Source: Comamonas sp009360615 (lineage in GTDB: Bacteria; Pseudomonadota; Gammaproteobacteria; Burkholderiales; Burkholderiaceae_C). From it: a DNA stretch of 64,000 bases. Positions 18,283-27,758 of the stretch are shown here, piece after piece (within the stretch, counting starts at the first letter, position 1; every line of letters begins with the position of its first letter). A program made the position numbers and the translations under genes. Below the pieces are notes generated by a model that ran no database searches, was not told the DNA's origin, and was given only the letters and a program-made list of their open reading frames with translations. The stretch lies in assembly GCF_035784015.1 (NCBI RefSeq), contig NZ_JALKOW010000005.1, one strand, 5' to 3'.

Positions 18283-19437
18283 CTAGGCGAGAACCAGGCG
18301 GTTGCGGCCTAGAGCCTTGCCTTGATACATGGCCCTATCCGCGCGGGAGATGAGCGCTTCCGCAGTTTCCCCCTTTTGGTACTGGGTTGCGCCCAGCGTG
18401 CATGTCACGCTCAGCTCCTGATTGACCAACTGCGACCAGGGGTACGATTCTGCGCATGCCCGGATTCTCTCCAGCAGTACTTCCGCCTGGTGCAGTTGTG
18501 TATCGCACAGCACCAGAAGAAACTCCTCGCCCCCGTAGCGGCCTGCGCAGTCGGTGATGCGGGTCTGTGAAGTCAGCACGTCTCCAAAGGCTCTCAGCAC
18601 TTGATCTCCGATGTCATGACCAAGGCGGTCGTTGACCTGTTTGAAGAAGTCTATGTCTAGCAACGCGATACAAAAAGGGGCATCCCGGCGTTGAGCCGCA
18701 TGAATGCACTGCTGCAGTCGTTCCATGACTCCACGGCGGTTGGACAGTCCGGTCAAGTCATCGTTACGTGCCAAGGTTTCAATGTGCTTGAGCGCGACCG
18801 CCAGTTTTTCATTGCTTGCGCTGAGTCGGTACTGCATGCTGCGAAAGTACGTGACCAGGACACTGCAACGGATGACCGCTCCGAGCATCACGCCCACGAC
18901 CAGGAACTGTCCGATCAATGTGTCGGTGGTCATCTGCATCTGCGGCCCTACGCTGTAAACAGCCAACGCAATGGCGACAAGCGCACAACTCCAGGTCATC
19001 CAGAAACTGGTACGGCGGGGAGCGAGAAAGCCGTCGGTGCTGAATACCAGGAGCATGACCAGCGCCTGAAAGGCGACTTTGGGCGCCGCTACGAGCAAGG
19101 CCAACACCCCCGTCACCGCGATCAACTGGTGCCAGAAGAACAAGCCCGGGTCGCTTTGAGTCTGGCTCCATCCACTGGCGTAGGCCCAGGTGATGAACGC
19201 CATCCCTGCGCTGATCCAGAGCCCGTACATCAGCACCGGATGCAGCGGTACATAGCCGGCCCAGCAGTGGCCGAGAAACAGCGTGAAGGCATATAGATGG
19301 CTTATGAGCACTGAAGCGTGCAGCTGCCATGTGCGTTTGCGCCAGCGTTCTAAATGCCGGGCTTCATCGGCCAGTGACGAGGACGGCCTGGGTCCCCACA
19401 AAGGCGGGGCGCGTGATTTGTCGGTTGAATAAGCCAT
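18283..19437 (-). CDS. Membrane-anchored diguanylate cyclase (GGDEF)
   Basis: A 384-residue protein. The N-terminal half (about 40-195) has five or six hydrophobic segments like a MASE-type membrane sensor. The C-terminal GGDEF domain begins near DDLTGLSNRRG. The active-site motif is GGEEF (in RYGGEEFLLVL). An RITD sequence exactly five residues before it matches the RxxD inhibitory site, so it should make c-di-GMP and be product-inhibited. The signal is unknown. Its product could feed the LapD-type receptor encoded in the same window, but no operon links them. Confidence 0.9.
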   Translation of the reverse strand: MAYSTDKSRAPPLWGPRPSSSLADEARHLERWRKRTWQLHASVLISHLYAFTLFLGHCWAGYVPLHPVLMYGLWISAGMAFITWAYASGWSQTQSDPGLFFWHQLIAVTGVLALLVAAPKVAFQALVMLLVFSTDGFLAPRRTSFWMTWSCALVAIALAVYSVGPQMQMTTDTLIGQFLVVGVMLGAVIRCSVLVTYFRSMQYRLSASNEKLAVALKHIETLARNDDLTGLSNRRGVMERLQQCIHAAQRRDAPFCIALLDIDFFKQVNDRLGHDIGDQVLRAFGDVLTSQTRITDCAGRYGGEEFLLVLCDTQLHQAEVLLERIRACAESYPWSQLVNQELSVTCTLGATQYQKGETAEALISRADRAMYQGKALGRNRLVLA

Positions 19438-20020
19438 TGGAGTCTGTAGGTCGCAAAGGTACCAGGCGACTTATTGTTACAAATAACAGTGTGCCTGAAT
19501 TGGCGCATTGGCCAATGGAGGGAAATGCCTCCGATGTGGCTCCAGTGCATGTGCGGCCAGGTCCGGGAAGTGGGAGGGAACGAATGCAGGGTGTCTACGG
19601 GGACAAGACAAACCCGCGAAGAGAAGTTTGTTGCATCGATGTTCCACAACGCTGCGTCATCACCCCAAAAAGTGTCTGCCCGGTTTTCAGCACTGAATGC
19701 CTCTTCGAATTTCACAGCACTCATCACGAGTCGCATGGATGTCAGAATGATTGCCAAGTGACGTCCGTCAAAGTTGCCTTTCATGCGACATCGGTACACT
19801 GGGCCGGGCGGACCTCGCCTCTGCAGGCAGTCGGTGGTGGCGTCAGGTGATGTGGTGCAGCAAAGACAAGCCTCCAAGGTCTGGCACATTGGCATTGATC
19901 TGAACATGTCACCGACAGACTCGAAAGCACTGTGCCGTGTGCGGCGTCCAATCCCGTGTCGTCCCTATACCTGTTCCGACGCCTGGTTCCACCGGTCACT
20001 GATTTAACGGGAGTGCTGTC
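19438..20020. other. Stretch without a convincing gene
   Basis: A 583-nt gap between divergent genes. It must hold promoters for both, but no clear consensus pair or conserved ORF was found. Confidence 0.5.
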
Positions 20021-21334
20021 TTGCGCCGTTCCATTCTTCTTGTCCTTGCTTCTTTCTTTGTGATCTGGGCAGTGGAGGCTTTGTGGCTGTCACCGTCACC
20101 GCCAGGTGACCTGCTGTGGGTGATGCGGCAGGAAGGCATGCTGCTCACCGGTATTTTGGCGTTGGGGGCCATGACGGCCATCATGGTTTTGTCCTTGCGC
20201 CCCCGCTGGGTGGAGTCGCCATTGGGTGGCATGGACAAGGCCTATCGGTTGCACAAATGGCTGGGCATCATTGCCATTGGACTGAGCCTGGCCCATTGGG
20301 TGGCCAAGCAGTCCAAGTCGCTGATCACGACGGTCATCGGCAGCGCAGGCAGACTGGCCAAAGTCGCGGCACCCGAGTGGGTCGGCATCCTCAAGCCTTA
20401 TGCCAAGACATTGGGCGAGTGGACCTTCTATGCGCTGATCCTGATGCTGGTCATTACGCTTGCGCGTCGCGCAGTTCCCTACAAACGCTGGTATTGGCTG
20501 CATCGATTCATGCCCCTGGCCTACCTGTCGCTGGTGTTCCATGGCATTGTGCTGACTCCTCCTGGCTACTGGGGAGGCGTGGGGGGCTGGCTGCTGGCGT
20601 TGACGATGATTCTCGGCATCGTGGCTGCAGTGATCCAACTGGTGCGAGACCTGCGCCCGCGCTATCCTCACACGGGCACCGTGCTATCGTGCACGCAACT
20701 CGGCGATGTGCTGGAAGTGCAATGTCGCATGGAGGATTCCTGGCCGGGTCATGCCGCGGGGCAATTCGCCTTTTTGCGTCTGGCGGGGGAGCTAGAGGCT
20801 CATCCGTTCACGCTGTCGGACGCGGACCAGCAAAATCACCTCGTGCGCTTTCACATCAAGCAGTTGGGCGATTGGACTCGCGGCCTGCCTGAATGCATGC
20901 ATCCCGGCACCGTTGTGGAGCTGGATGGGCCTTATGGTCGCTTCGTGCCTCCCGATCACGACGACGGTGCCGTGCACGTCTGGGTGGGTGCCGGTGTCGG
21001 CGCGACCCCTTTTCTCTCCTGGCTGGGCCAGCTTCACGACGACGGCCATGCGCCCCAGGCCTGTCTGCAATACGCCTGCCAGCATGCACTCGATCCTCTT
21101 GCCCAAGCCCTGAAGGACGCTGTGGCGCTCCATCCCGATGTGCATCTGGACATCTTTGCCGACGGACGTCGTTGGTCGCCCAAAGAGGTGCTTCAGCGTT
21201 ATCAAGCCGACAAACCGCTGCAGGTCTGGTTCTGCGGTCCTGCGACCATGGGCCGGCAATTGGAGCAAGCCCTCAAGCAAACGTTGCCATCGGCGTCCTG
21301 GCAGTTGCACAGGGAGCACTTCGAATTTCGTTGA
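20021..21334 (+). CDS. Ferric reductase-like flavocytochrome (transmembrane haem domain + FAD/NAD module)
   Basis: A 437-residue protein. The first ~215 residues form a ferric-reductase-like transmembrane domain with about six helices and haem-ligand-like histidines (YRLHKWLGII, SLAHWVAK, YWLHRFMPLAY, LVFHGIVL). A ferredoxin-reductase-type FAD domain follows (HPFTLSDADQ, ELDGPYGRF), then an NAD-binding domain (VGAGVGATPFLSWL, VWFCGPATMG). Such proteins pass electrons from NAD(P)H across the membrane to ferric iron or other acceptors. The start is TTG at 20021 behind ACGGGAG. It is monocistronic as far as can be seen. Confidence 0.88.
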   Translation: MRRSILLVLASFFVIWAVEALWLSPSPPGDLLWVMRQEGMLLTGILALGAMTAIMVLSLRPRWVESPLGGMDKAYRLHKWLGIIAIGLSLAHWVAKQSKSLITTVIGSAGRLAKVAAPEWVGILKPYAKTLGEWTFYALILMLVITLARRAVPYKRWYWLHRFMPLAYLSLVFHGIVLTPPGYWGGVGGWLLALTMILGIVAAVIQLVRDLRPRYPHTGTVLSCTQLGDVLEVQCRMEDSWPGHAAGQFAFLRLAGELEAHPFTLSDADQQNHLVRFHIKQLGDWTRGLPECMHPGTVVELDGPYGRFVPPDHDDGAVHVWVGAGVGATPFLSWLGQLHDDGHAPQACLQYACQHALDPLAQALKDAVALHPDVHLDIFADGRRWSPKEVLQRYQADKPLQVWFCGPATMGRQLEQALKQTLPSASWQLHREHFEFR

Positions 21335-21899
21335 TGTCGTTCCTTCTCCGGCAGCGCCGTCACCCTGCAATGATTCGTTGAGACCGCCGGAGGCTGGCCC
21401 AGGTCGAACGGCGATTGTCGCCATCGCCCCGCAGCAGCCGGTCGATGCGATGCTCATTACGTCGCCACGGCCCCATCGCCCCGGGTCCATGGCCATCCCC
21501 TTCGGGCTTTCTTCGCACTGCAGCGCACAACGCTCGGAATCAGCCAAGCCGTCCCTGTCGACCGATGCAGAGCGTCCTCTGGCCAAAGTGGCGCGCGCTG
21601 CCGATGCCCAGCAGTTCTTGCTGGGTGAGCGCAATGGAAAGCAACCGCCGAACGCCGAACTGGAAAATGGGGCGCATCAGATCCTCAACCTTTGCTGCCG
21701 AGATATCACGAACCATTGAATGTTCGGTGAGGATTTCGAAACCCGGAGGGCAGAGCCATGCAGTCATGCGGTTCTTCACCCAACTACCGACGAAACGCAG
21801 TGTCTCTTTGCAGCCACCGGCTGAATGCGGCAGCTGTGCTGGCCACGGCGATGAGCGGTTGGCGAACCGATAGCGCCTCACCTGTTTATGACTTTGCCT
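21335..21899. other. Stretch without a convincing gene
   Basis: Nothing recognised. It lies directly before a wrecked oxidoreductase gene and may contain its unrecognisable 5' part. Confidence 0.4.
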
Positions 21900-21969
21900 T
21901 TCCCGTCGGCATATCGCGGGGTGATGCGGACCCGGGGCATTGCAACCCGCAGCAGCGTGCAGCCTCGCT

Positions 21970-22564
21970 CATTGCCGTTGTGGACCTGGTGTTGCCGGTG
22001 CTCCGCCGTCTCGTGATCTGGGAGTCGGTGCGGTTCCCGCTGCTCTCCGAGCTTTGGATGGCAAGGCGTATCCATGTCTGCGGCATGGCAGCCATCGCCG
22101 GCTTCATTGCCGCTCACCTTCTCATGGTCGTGCTGGTTGCGCACTCGCTGCTCCTCATGCGGCCTGGACGCTTCAGGAGTTGCGTGCATTGCCGCAGTAC
22201 ACGCAGGTTGCACGCCACAGCGGTGCGTAAGGCCGGAGTGCCACCGGCAAATGGAGTGGCGCACGCTTTGGTGATTGTTGACGTGCCGTCGGTGCAGGCC
22301 TCGGTGCCCGCTCCATGGGCTTGGGATGCTCGAAGGCTACGCCACCGGCATCGACAAGACGACGGCGCAGCATCCTCGGACGGTGCTGGCGCTCGACCGG
22401 GATGGGCAACCTCTGCCGCCCGGGTACGGCTATCCCTCGACGCGGCGCACGCCCACCCAGCTTGGTTGCAAGAATCCGAAGCACATCAAGGCCATCTTCG
22501 AGAGCAATAGCTTCAACCAAGGCTGCCGGGAAGACCAGGGCTGCAACTGGTTCGGCGGCGGCTG
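21970..22564 (+). pseudogene. Remnant of a cytochrome b / molybdopterin-dependent oxidoreductase gene
   Basis: Two recognisable fragments lie in different frames. About 21970-22150 reads as a cytochrome b561-like helix pair (RRIHVCGMAAIAGFIAAHLL). About 22310-22564 reads as the extreme C-terminus of a sulfite oxidase/YedY-type molybdopterin protein (PTQLGCKNPKHIKAI, ending EDQGCNWFGGG). Intact proteins of this fused type end in a GYWEDQGYNWFGG-like sequence. The molybdopterin domain between them is missing, so a large deletion plus frameshifts has occurred. Confidence 0.65.
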
Positions 22565-22882
22565 ATGCAGCCCCCGTGACGGCAAAGGCGTCCGGGCACA
22601 GTGGCGCCGTGGGCATGGACAGGGAAATGGGCAAGGGCGCGACTTGCGGCCGTGCATGCTTCGACGGTGTCGCAGCGCCAGGATCGTCGGGCTGAAATGC
22701 CTCCGTCAGAATGGCGCGAAGCCTCGTCTCAATCAGGACTCTTTGATTGCCTGCTCGATCCCACGTCCTTCGGGCGTGTGCGGCGGAGCAGGCAATCCGG
22801 TCTCTGCTGGTCCTGAATCTGCGTTGGGGCCGCTCAGACCCGCAGCCCGGGGCAGAGACGGTGCCCCTGCAGAAGCCTGCCC

Positions 22883-23446
22883 TTATTTGGGAAGCAGTAC
22901 TTTGTCGATCACGTGAATCACCCCGTTGGATTGGTATACGTTGGGTATGGTCACCGTGGCCGTGCCACCTTTTTCATCCGTCAGCATGATTTTCTTGCCA
23001 CTGGACTTGGCCGTCAGAGTGCCGCCACTGACGGTCTTGATCATGGCCTTGCCCTTGCCGTCCTTGATCCTCTTGCCGAGGGCCGCAGCATCCCACTTAC
23101 CCGGAACGACGTGGTAGGTGAGGATGGTTGTCAGTGTCTCTTTGTTCTCGGGCTTGAGCAGCGTATCGACGGTGCCGGCGGGCAGCGCATCGAAAGCGGC
23201 ATTGGTGGGCGCAAAGACGGTGAAGGGGCCGGGGCCTTTGAGGGTGTCTACGAGGCCCGCCGCTTTGACTGCTGCGACCAGGGTGGTGTGATCCTTGGAG
23301 TTGACTGCGTTGTCGATGATGTCCTTGGTAGGCAGCATGGGGGCTCCGCCCACCATCACCTCGGCCATTGCCGCGACGGATGCGGCAGACATCGAGATAG
23401 CCAGGCTGAACGAGGCCAACTTACTTGCAGATTGAATCGAGAACAT
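22883..23446 (-). CDS. Secreted fasciclin-domain protein
   Basis: A 187-residue protein with an N-terminal signal peptide (cleavage near AAMA-EV) and one fasciclin (FAS1) domain: the H1-like GPFTVFAPTNAAFDALP, a TYHVVPGKW segment and the terminal NGVIHVIDKVLLP motif. FAS1 domains mediate adhesion or extracellular binding. It is the last gene of a minus-strand series of DUF3455 protein, ECF sigma factor and anti-sigma factor. That series resembles SigK/RskA control of the fasciclin proteins MPT70/MPT83 in mycobacteria, so it is a likely target of the neighbouring sigma factor. A GGAG site precedes the ATG. Confidence 0.92.
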   Translation of the reverse strand: MFSIQSASKLASFSLAISMSAASVAAMAEVMVGGAPMLPTKDIIDNAVNSKDHTTLVAAVKAAGLVDTLKGPGPFTVFAPTNAAFDALPAGTVDTLLKPENKETLTTILTYHVVPGKWDAAALGKRIKDGKGKAMIKTVSGGTLTAKSSGKKIMLTDEKGGTATVTIPNVYQSNGVIHVIDKVLLPK

Positions 23447-23650
23447 GGACGCTCCTTGAGGTACAAGCCGAAAAATGCCGGCTGAAAGGAATACGCGGCC
23501 ACGGTCTGTCTGGATTCATTGAATTTTTCTATTTGCTTTCGAGAGGTGATGAGTTGTTTGCACAGGGGCGTGAGCCGCTCGTCACTGGCGGCGATACCCG
23601 TCTTCGAACCTGCCAGGTACTGCGCGCCCGAGCCGGTCGTGGCAGCAGAC

Positions 23651-24379
23651 CTAGATCTGGACGGCTCGACCGATAAACTGGATGGGCCCGGTGGGGCGTC
23701 CAATGGGGGAGCCTCCGTAAGGCTCCAGGGTCAGCTCGAACAGCTGGTTGGCTTGCAGGGGCGGGAGCTTGTCCACTGGTACCTCGATGGCCTCGCCTGG
23801 CTTTACCAGACCCAGCGATACCGGAGCGCTCCACCCGTCAGCCTTGGTCCAGAACTGCAGGGATTTCTCGGCAGGAACGTTGTCGGTACCGAGCGGCACC
23901 AGCCTCAGCCTCCCCTCCGCCTGGGCCTGCACCAGCCAGCCAGGCGACTGGCTCTGAGGTGCTGCGAGTACCACAAAGTAGCGTGGCGAAGCAGGAGGCG
24001 AGGCTTCGCGCGCGGTGAGGATTGCCGCCAGCACTGCAGCCGTGGCAAAACCCGTTCCCGTCAGGCCGCGCCATAGCGCGAGACTGTCCCATCGCCACCA
24101 GCGTTTCTGGGCCGGTGCCGCTCGGGGAAGTCTCGCCGGGGCAATGGTTGCGGCAATACGCTGCCAGAGACTGGCAGCCGGATCGACGGGCTCGGCAAGC
24201 GAGGTCAGAGGCAAGAGGCGCTGCTCCCATTCATCCACGGCGGCACGCAGGGCGGGCTCGAAAGGCAGGCGTGCCTCAATGGCGCGACGCTGGACCATGC
24301 CGAGTGTGCCCAAGACATATTCACCGGCTTGTGCATCCAGGTCGTCTGAAGGTTGTGGTGGTTGGGTTTCGCCGCTCAT
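23651..24379 (-). CDS. Membrane anti-sigma factor (RskA-like)
   Basis: A 242-residue protein. An N-terminal anti-sigma segment (DLDAQAGEYVLGTLGMVQRR) binds the sigma factor. One transmembrane helix sits near residues 95-117. The C-terminal RskA-type periplasmic domain carries FVVLAAPQSQSPGWLVQAQ, and FWTKADGWSAPVSLGLVKPG. The frame continues upstream, but ATG at 24379 overlaps the sigma-factor stop as ATGA, the usual translational coupling that keeps the two proteins equimolar. It should hold the sigma factor inactive at the membrane until a signal triggers release. Confidence 0.9.
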   Translation of the reverse strand: MSGETQPPQPSDDLDAQAGEYVLGTLGMVQRRAIEARLPFEPALRAAVDEWEQRLLPLTSLAEPVDPAASLWQRIAATIAPARLPRAAPAQKRWWRWDSLALWRGLTGTGFATAAVLAAILTAREASPPASPRYFVVLAAPQSQSPGWLVQAQAEGRLRLVPLGTDNVPAEKSLQFWTKADGWSAPVSLGLVKPGEAIEVPVDKLPPLQANQLFELTLEPYGGSPIGRPTGPIQFIGRAVQI

Positions 24380-24954
24380 TGCATGCATTCCCGCAGTGCG
24401 CGCAGTCCGCGCTGAATCCAGGCCTTGACCGTGCCGAGCGGCGCTTGCACCCGCTGGGCAATCTCGCTGTGGCTGCAACCGTCCACATAGGCATGCAACA
24501 GGCACGCTCGGCGTGCAGGTTCCAGGCCGTCAAGACAATGCCCGAGGCGACCAAGCAATGCCTGCCGCTCCAGCGCATCGCCGCTTTCCTGCCAGGCCGC
24601 AAAAGCTGCCTGTGCATCCCGGTGTGCCGTAGCCGGTTCGTCAAGCACCGTCTCGCGCGCGCCATCGCGTACGCGATTCAGAGCCGCATGTCGGACTATG
24701 CTGTAGACCCAGCCACGGCCTGCGCCGCGGCTGGCGTCGAAACTTGCTGCGCGCTCCCAGATGGAGACAAAAGCGTCGTGCAGCACATCTTCTGCAGTAG
24801 CGCGGTCACGAACTATTCTGAGAGCAACACCCAGCAGGTAGCGTGCTTCGCGAGCATAGATGCTGCGCAGGGCGTCGCGATCACCCCGCGCACAGGCCTG
24901 CAGCGCAGCGTTGTGATCGAAGGCATCGTCTTGGAAGGAAGCAGCAGGCGGCAC
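24376..24954 (-). CDS. ECF RNA polymerase sigma factor (SigK/RpoE type)
   Basis: A 192-residue ECF sigma factor. Region 2 is RYLLGVALRIVRDRATAEDV, continuing LHDAFVSIWERA; region 4 carries RRACLLHAYVDG, SHSEIAQRVQAPLGTVKAW and IQRGLRALRE. It is encoded directly before its membrane anti-sigma factor with an overlapping stop/start. The DUF3455 lipoprotein gene lies 66 nt upstream and a fasciclin gene follows the anti-sigma gene, so all four probably belong to one regulon controlling cell-surface proteins. Confidence 0.93.
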   Translation of the reverse strand: MPPAASFQDDAFDHNAALQACARGDRDALRSIYAREARYLLGVALRIVRDRATAEDVLHDAFVSIWERAASFDASRGAGRGWVYSIVRHAALNRVRDGARETVLDEPATAHRDAQAAFAAWQESGDALERQALLGRLGHCLDGLEPARRACLLHAYVDGCSHSEIAQRVQAPLGTVKAWIQRGLRALRECMQ

Positions 24955-25020
24955 AAATAGAGGGCAGGAGGGGAATAGAGAGATATCCTCCGGCCATTCT
25001 AGTCATGCCGTTGCAAAACC

Positions 25021-25596
25021 TTACATCGTGGGTTTCCAGAAGATGTAGTCGGCCTGGTACTTGACCATGGTTTTCTGACCCTTGGTGGCGGTCGTGCAAG
25101 GCTTGTCTGACGGTGCCACACCGCCTTGGAGGGCTACTCGCTGGATATAGCTGACGTCTGTCAGTGCGCCGGCACCCATGGCGGGATTGGCCTTCACCAG
25201 TTGGTAGGGCAGGTTGCCGGCCCCCGATGGCGCGACTGCGAGCTGCGTGGCGGTGAGCTTGGAGCCGTCGTTCGCTTCCCAGGTTGCCGGGGGGCCGTAG
25301 TAGCGGCCCACCGTCTTGCCGGAGCGATCTTTCAACACGGCGTCAGGGCCGACAAAAACCCATTCGGTCTGACCGGGTGCGTTGGCCTTGTCCCGGCATT
25401 CGTAGGTGATGTCGCCACTGCCTACCGTTTCCCAGGCGACCTTGTGACCCGCTGGAACCTGAATGGGCCCTGGCAGCGCAGCCTGTGAGAAGGTGCTGGC
25501 CGGGGGCTGCATCGAGCCGCAGGCAGCGAGCAGGGCCGCTGTGGAGGCGAGGGCAGCAAAGGCGGTGAGGTGGTGTGCGAAGCGAGTGGTCAACAT
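25021..25596 (-). CDS. DUF3455 lipoprotein
   Basis: A 191-residue protein with a lipoprotein signal (LLAACGS lipobox) followed by a DUF3455 domain: VPAGHKVAWETVGSGDITYE near the start, then EWVFVGPDAVL, YYGPPATWEANDGSK and KYQADYIFWK near the end. Function unknown; it should be anchored in the envelope. The frame begins at 25632, but ATG 25596 is preceded by GGGAG and gives a proper signal peptide. It is the first gene of the sigma/anti-sigma/fasciclin series. Confidence 0.88.
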   Translation of the reverse strand: MLTTRFAHHLTAFAALASTAALLAACGSMQPPASTFSQAALPGPIQVPAGHKVAWETVGSGDITYECRDKANAPGQTEWVFVGPDAVLKDRSGKTVGRYYGPPATWEANDGSKLTATQLAVAPSGAGNLPYQLVKANPAMGAGALTDVSYIQRVALQGGVAPSDKPCTTATKGQKTMVKYQADYIFWKPTM

Positions 25597-25758
25597 TGAG
25601 GTTCTCCCGTTGGATCGGTTGGAAGGATTCACTGAAGCAGCACATTTCCTGTGGTGCTGCGGTACTACCCACGAGACCGGCCTTTGGATGCATCCCTGGC
25701 GAAATTTTTTTGCAGGCGCCTCGACCTCCCTGCCTTCACTTCTGATGAGCGGCCTGCT

Positions 25759-27003
25759 CTAGGCTTGCCACAAGAGCGACAGGCTTGCCCCTGTGACCAT
25801 CGAGGCAAGTCCCAGGCTGATCCTGGCCCCATACATTGTTCCGCCAATCGCGAACGCCAATACGGATTTGGCAAGGGCGCTGGAGGCAAGTATGACAATC
25901 ACGCCCCATCGAGCGGTGTTCAATGGCAAGCTACCCGATGCAAAAAGTTGCCCCAGACTGGCCGCCGCCGCATGCAGTTCGGCCAAAGCTGCAATGGCCG
26001 CAGCGACCAGCACGCCAGTGCTGCCAAAGACGTTCTGGAGCCAGGCACCCAGGACCAGCATCAGTGCGATAGTGCCTGCTATCACCAGTGCACTGGTGAG
26101 CTTGAACACCCGTCCAGTTTCAAATTCGGTCTGCGCAGACGTGTTTCGTTCCTTGAGCAATCCCGTGCCGGCCGCCAGCACAAGGCAGATCGCCGCCACG
26201 AGGAGGGGCGCTGCCATGGACCGCATCAGATCGAGGGATGTGGCCGAGAGGATGACGATGAACAGGCACAGCGAGGCTAACTGAGCGAGCATGGCACAGC
26301 CAAAAGCTTGCGCTTGCTGATGTTCGTCGGACTTGGCCAGGTTGCCAAGGCTGGCGATTGCTGCAGTGGATGACACGAATCCAGAAAAGAATCCGGTCAC
26401 CGGAAGCCCCCAGCGTGGACCGAGAACGCGCGTAAGTATGCGGCCCAGCATACCGACCGCCATGAACAGCACAACCACTCTCCAAACCGCCGCCAGGTTC
26501 AGCACACCCCATGGATCGACAGGGGTTTGCGGCAGCAGTGGCATCACAATCAGCGCTGCGGCGCCTAGCAGCAGGCCATCCTTCAACTCTGTCTCTTTGA
26601 GCAATTCGCGACTCCAGTGCTGAATGGGAGCCTTGGCGTGAACCAGCAGAGCACAAAGGATGCCCAGCGCTGCGGTCAGAGTGGTGCTCTGGTGCGACAG
26701 TCCGCCCAGTGCGACCGAGAAAAGCAGGGTCACCTCGCTTGTCAGCCCTGGGTCGTCGGAGGCTGACCGCCAGTAGGCTGCAACGGCCAGTGCCCCGACC
26801 AGCAGCAGCGCCACCGTGAAGGGCGGCACACCGAGCGCCCAAGCCGCACAACCGAGCAATGCCGCGATGGCATGGGTACGAGTTCCTGCGATGCTCTCCG
26901 GCGCGTGTCCGCGACGTTCGGCGACGAGACCAATGAGCAGACCACAGCCCAGCGAGACGACCCAATGATCGATTCCGGCCCAGCTCAGCGGCATAAGTCC
27001 CAA
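25759..27003 (-). CDS. MgtC/SapB and DUF4010 family membrane protein
   Basis: A 414-residue protein with roughly a dozen transmembrane helices. The N-terminal ~125 residues match the MgtC/SapB domain (GCGLLIGLVAERRG, AIAALLGCAAWALG). The remainder is the DUF4010 domain, with GLPVTGFFSGFVSSTAAIA as its most characteristic stretch. Proteins with this architecture are common in proteobacteria and of uncertain function. A role in ion homeostasis is sometimes inferred from MgtC but not shown. It is 162 nt upstream of the DUF3455 gene in the same direction and probably separate. Confidence 0.85.
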   Translation of the reverse strand: MGLMPLSWAGIDHWVVSLGCGLLIGLVAERRGHAPESIAGTRTHAIAALLGCAAWALGVPPFTVALLLVGALAVAAYWRSASDDPGLTSEVTLLFSVALGGLSHQSTTLTAALGILCALLVHAKAPIQHWSRELLKETELKDGLLLGAAALIVMPLLPQTPVDPWGVLNLAAVWRVVVLFMAVGMLGRILTRVLGPRWGLPVTGFFSGFVSSTAAIASLGNLAKSDEHQQAQAFGCAMLAQLASLCLFIVILSATSLDLMRSMAAPLLVAAICLVLAAGTGLLKERNTSAQTEFETGRVFKLTSALVIAGTIALMLVLGAWLQNVFGSTGVLVAAAIAALAELHAAAASLGQLFASGSLPLNTARWGVIVILASSALAKSVLAFAIGGTMYGARISLGLASMVTGASLSLLWQA

Positions 27004-27758
27004 TTTCTTGCTCCTGGTAGGGCTCCTGAAGTCGATTGGCTGGCGCCATCGCTATCCATGCGCAGCATAGTCGAGCAGGTGACGACGGTGCAAGACGATG
27101 CACCGAAGCGAAGACAGCCCGTATCCCCGGATGCCGTGGCGCAGCCGGCTGCAGAGCCCGTGGGGGGAGGCCAGTCGCTGAGGTAGCAAAGGCTTTTTGT
27201 GCCGCAGCCCTCCTTCGAGAAGCGGGAAAGCAGAGGCGCTGCGGTGGCCTGTCACTGCGCCGGTGGCGTCCAGCCGGGCACCTCTCTTTGCCACCGATGG
27301 CGAACTTTTTCTCCTCGTCTTGCATGCGACCTCGATGGAAGAAGTGGCACGCATCGGGATTTGCATGCGTCGGACGATGTCGGGCGAATGCTCGCGTGCG
27401 AAGCGCCAGTTCGACGATGCCTGGGTCGCGGCTGCGGTGGTCCCTGCAGGTTCGTCAAGCCGGACTCTGAACGTCACGGACCGGCGATCTGTCGGCCAGT
27501 GCGGAATTCTTGCCGGCATGGCCGTTGGTTGGGGATGCGGGAGCCGCCCGGGACGTCCCTCACCAACCTATCCCTGAACAGCCACCGCCGTGCGGACAAC
27601 AAGGCCAGACCCCTCAACGCTCGGAAAATGGCCACCCGAGGCAGCCTGCTTCGGTGGAGCGGGCCATGACGCCCCGGACCAGAGCCCATCCAACAGTGAG
27701 CAAGCGGATGACTGGCACACGGGAACCACCTGCATCCCTGCCCATGGGGCACGCTGGA
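27004..27758. other. Stretch without a convincing gene
   Basis: About 750 nt separates the MgtC-type gene from the end of the photobiology operon. Frames are Arg/Ser-rich shadows. Nothing recognised. Confidence 0.45.

Noticed and set aside
21758..22510. 250-aa intact gene
   Set aside because: Only a membrane fragment resembles a protein family, and the matching C-terminus lies in another frame, so it is treated as a pseudogene.
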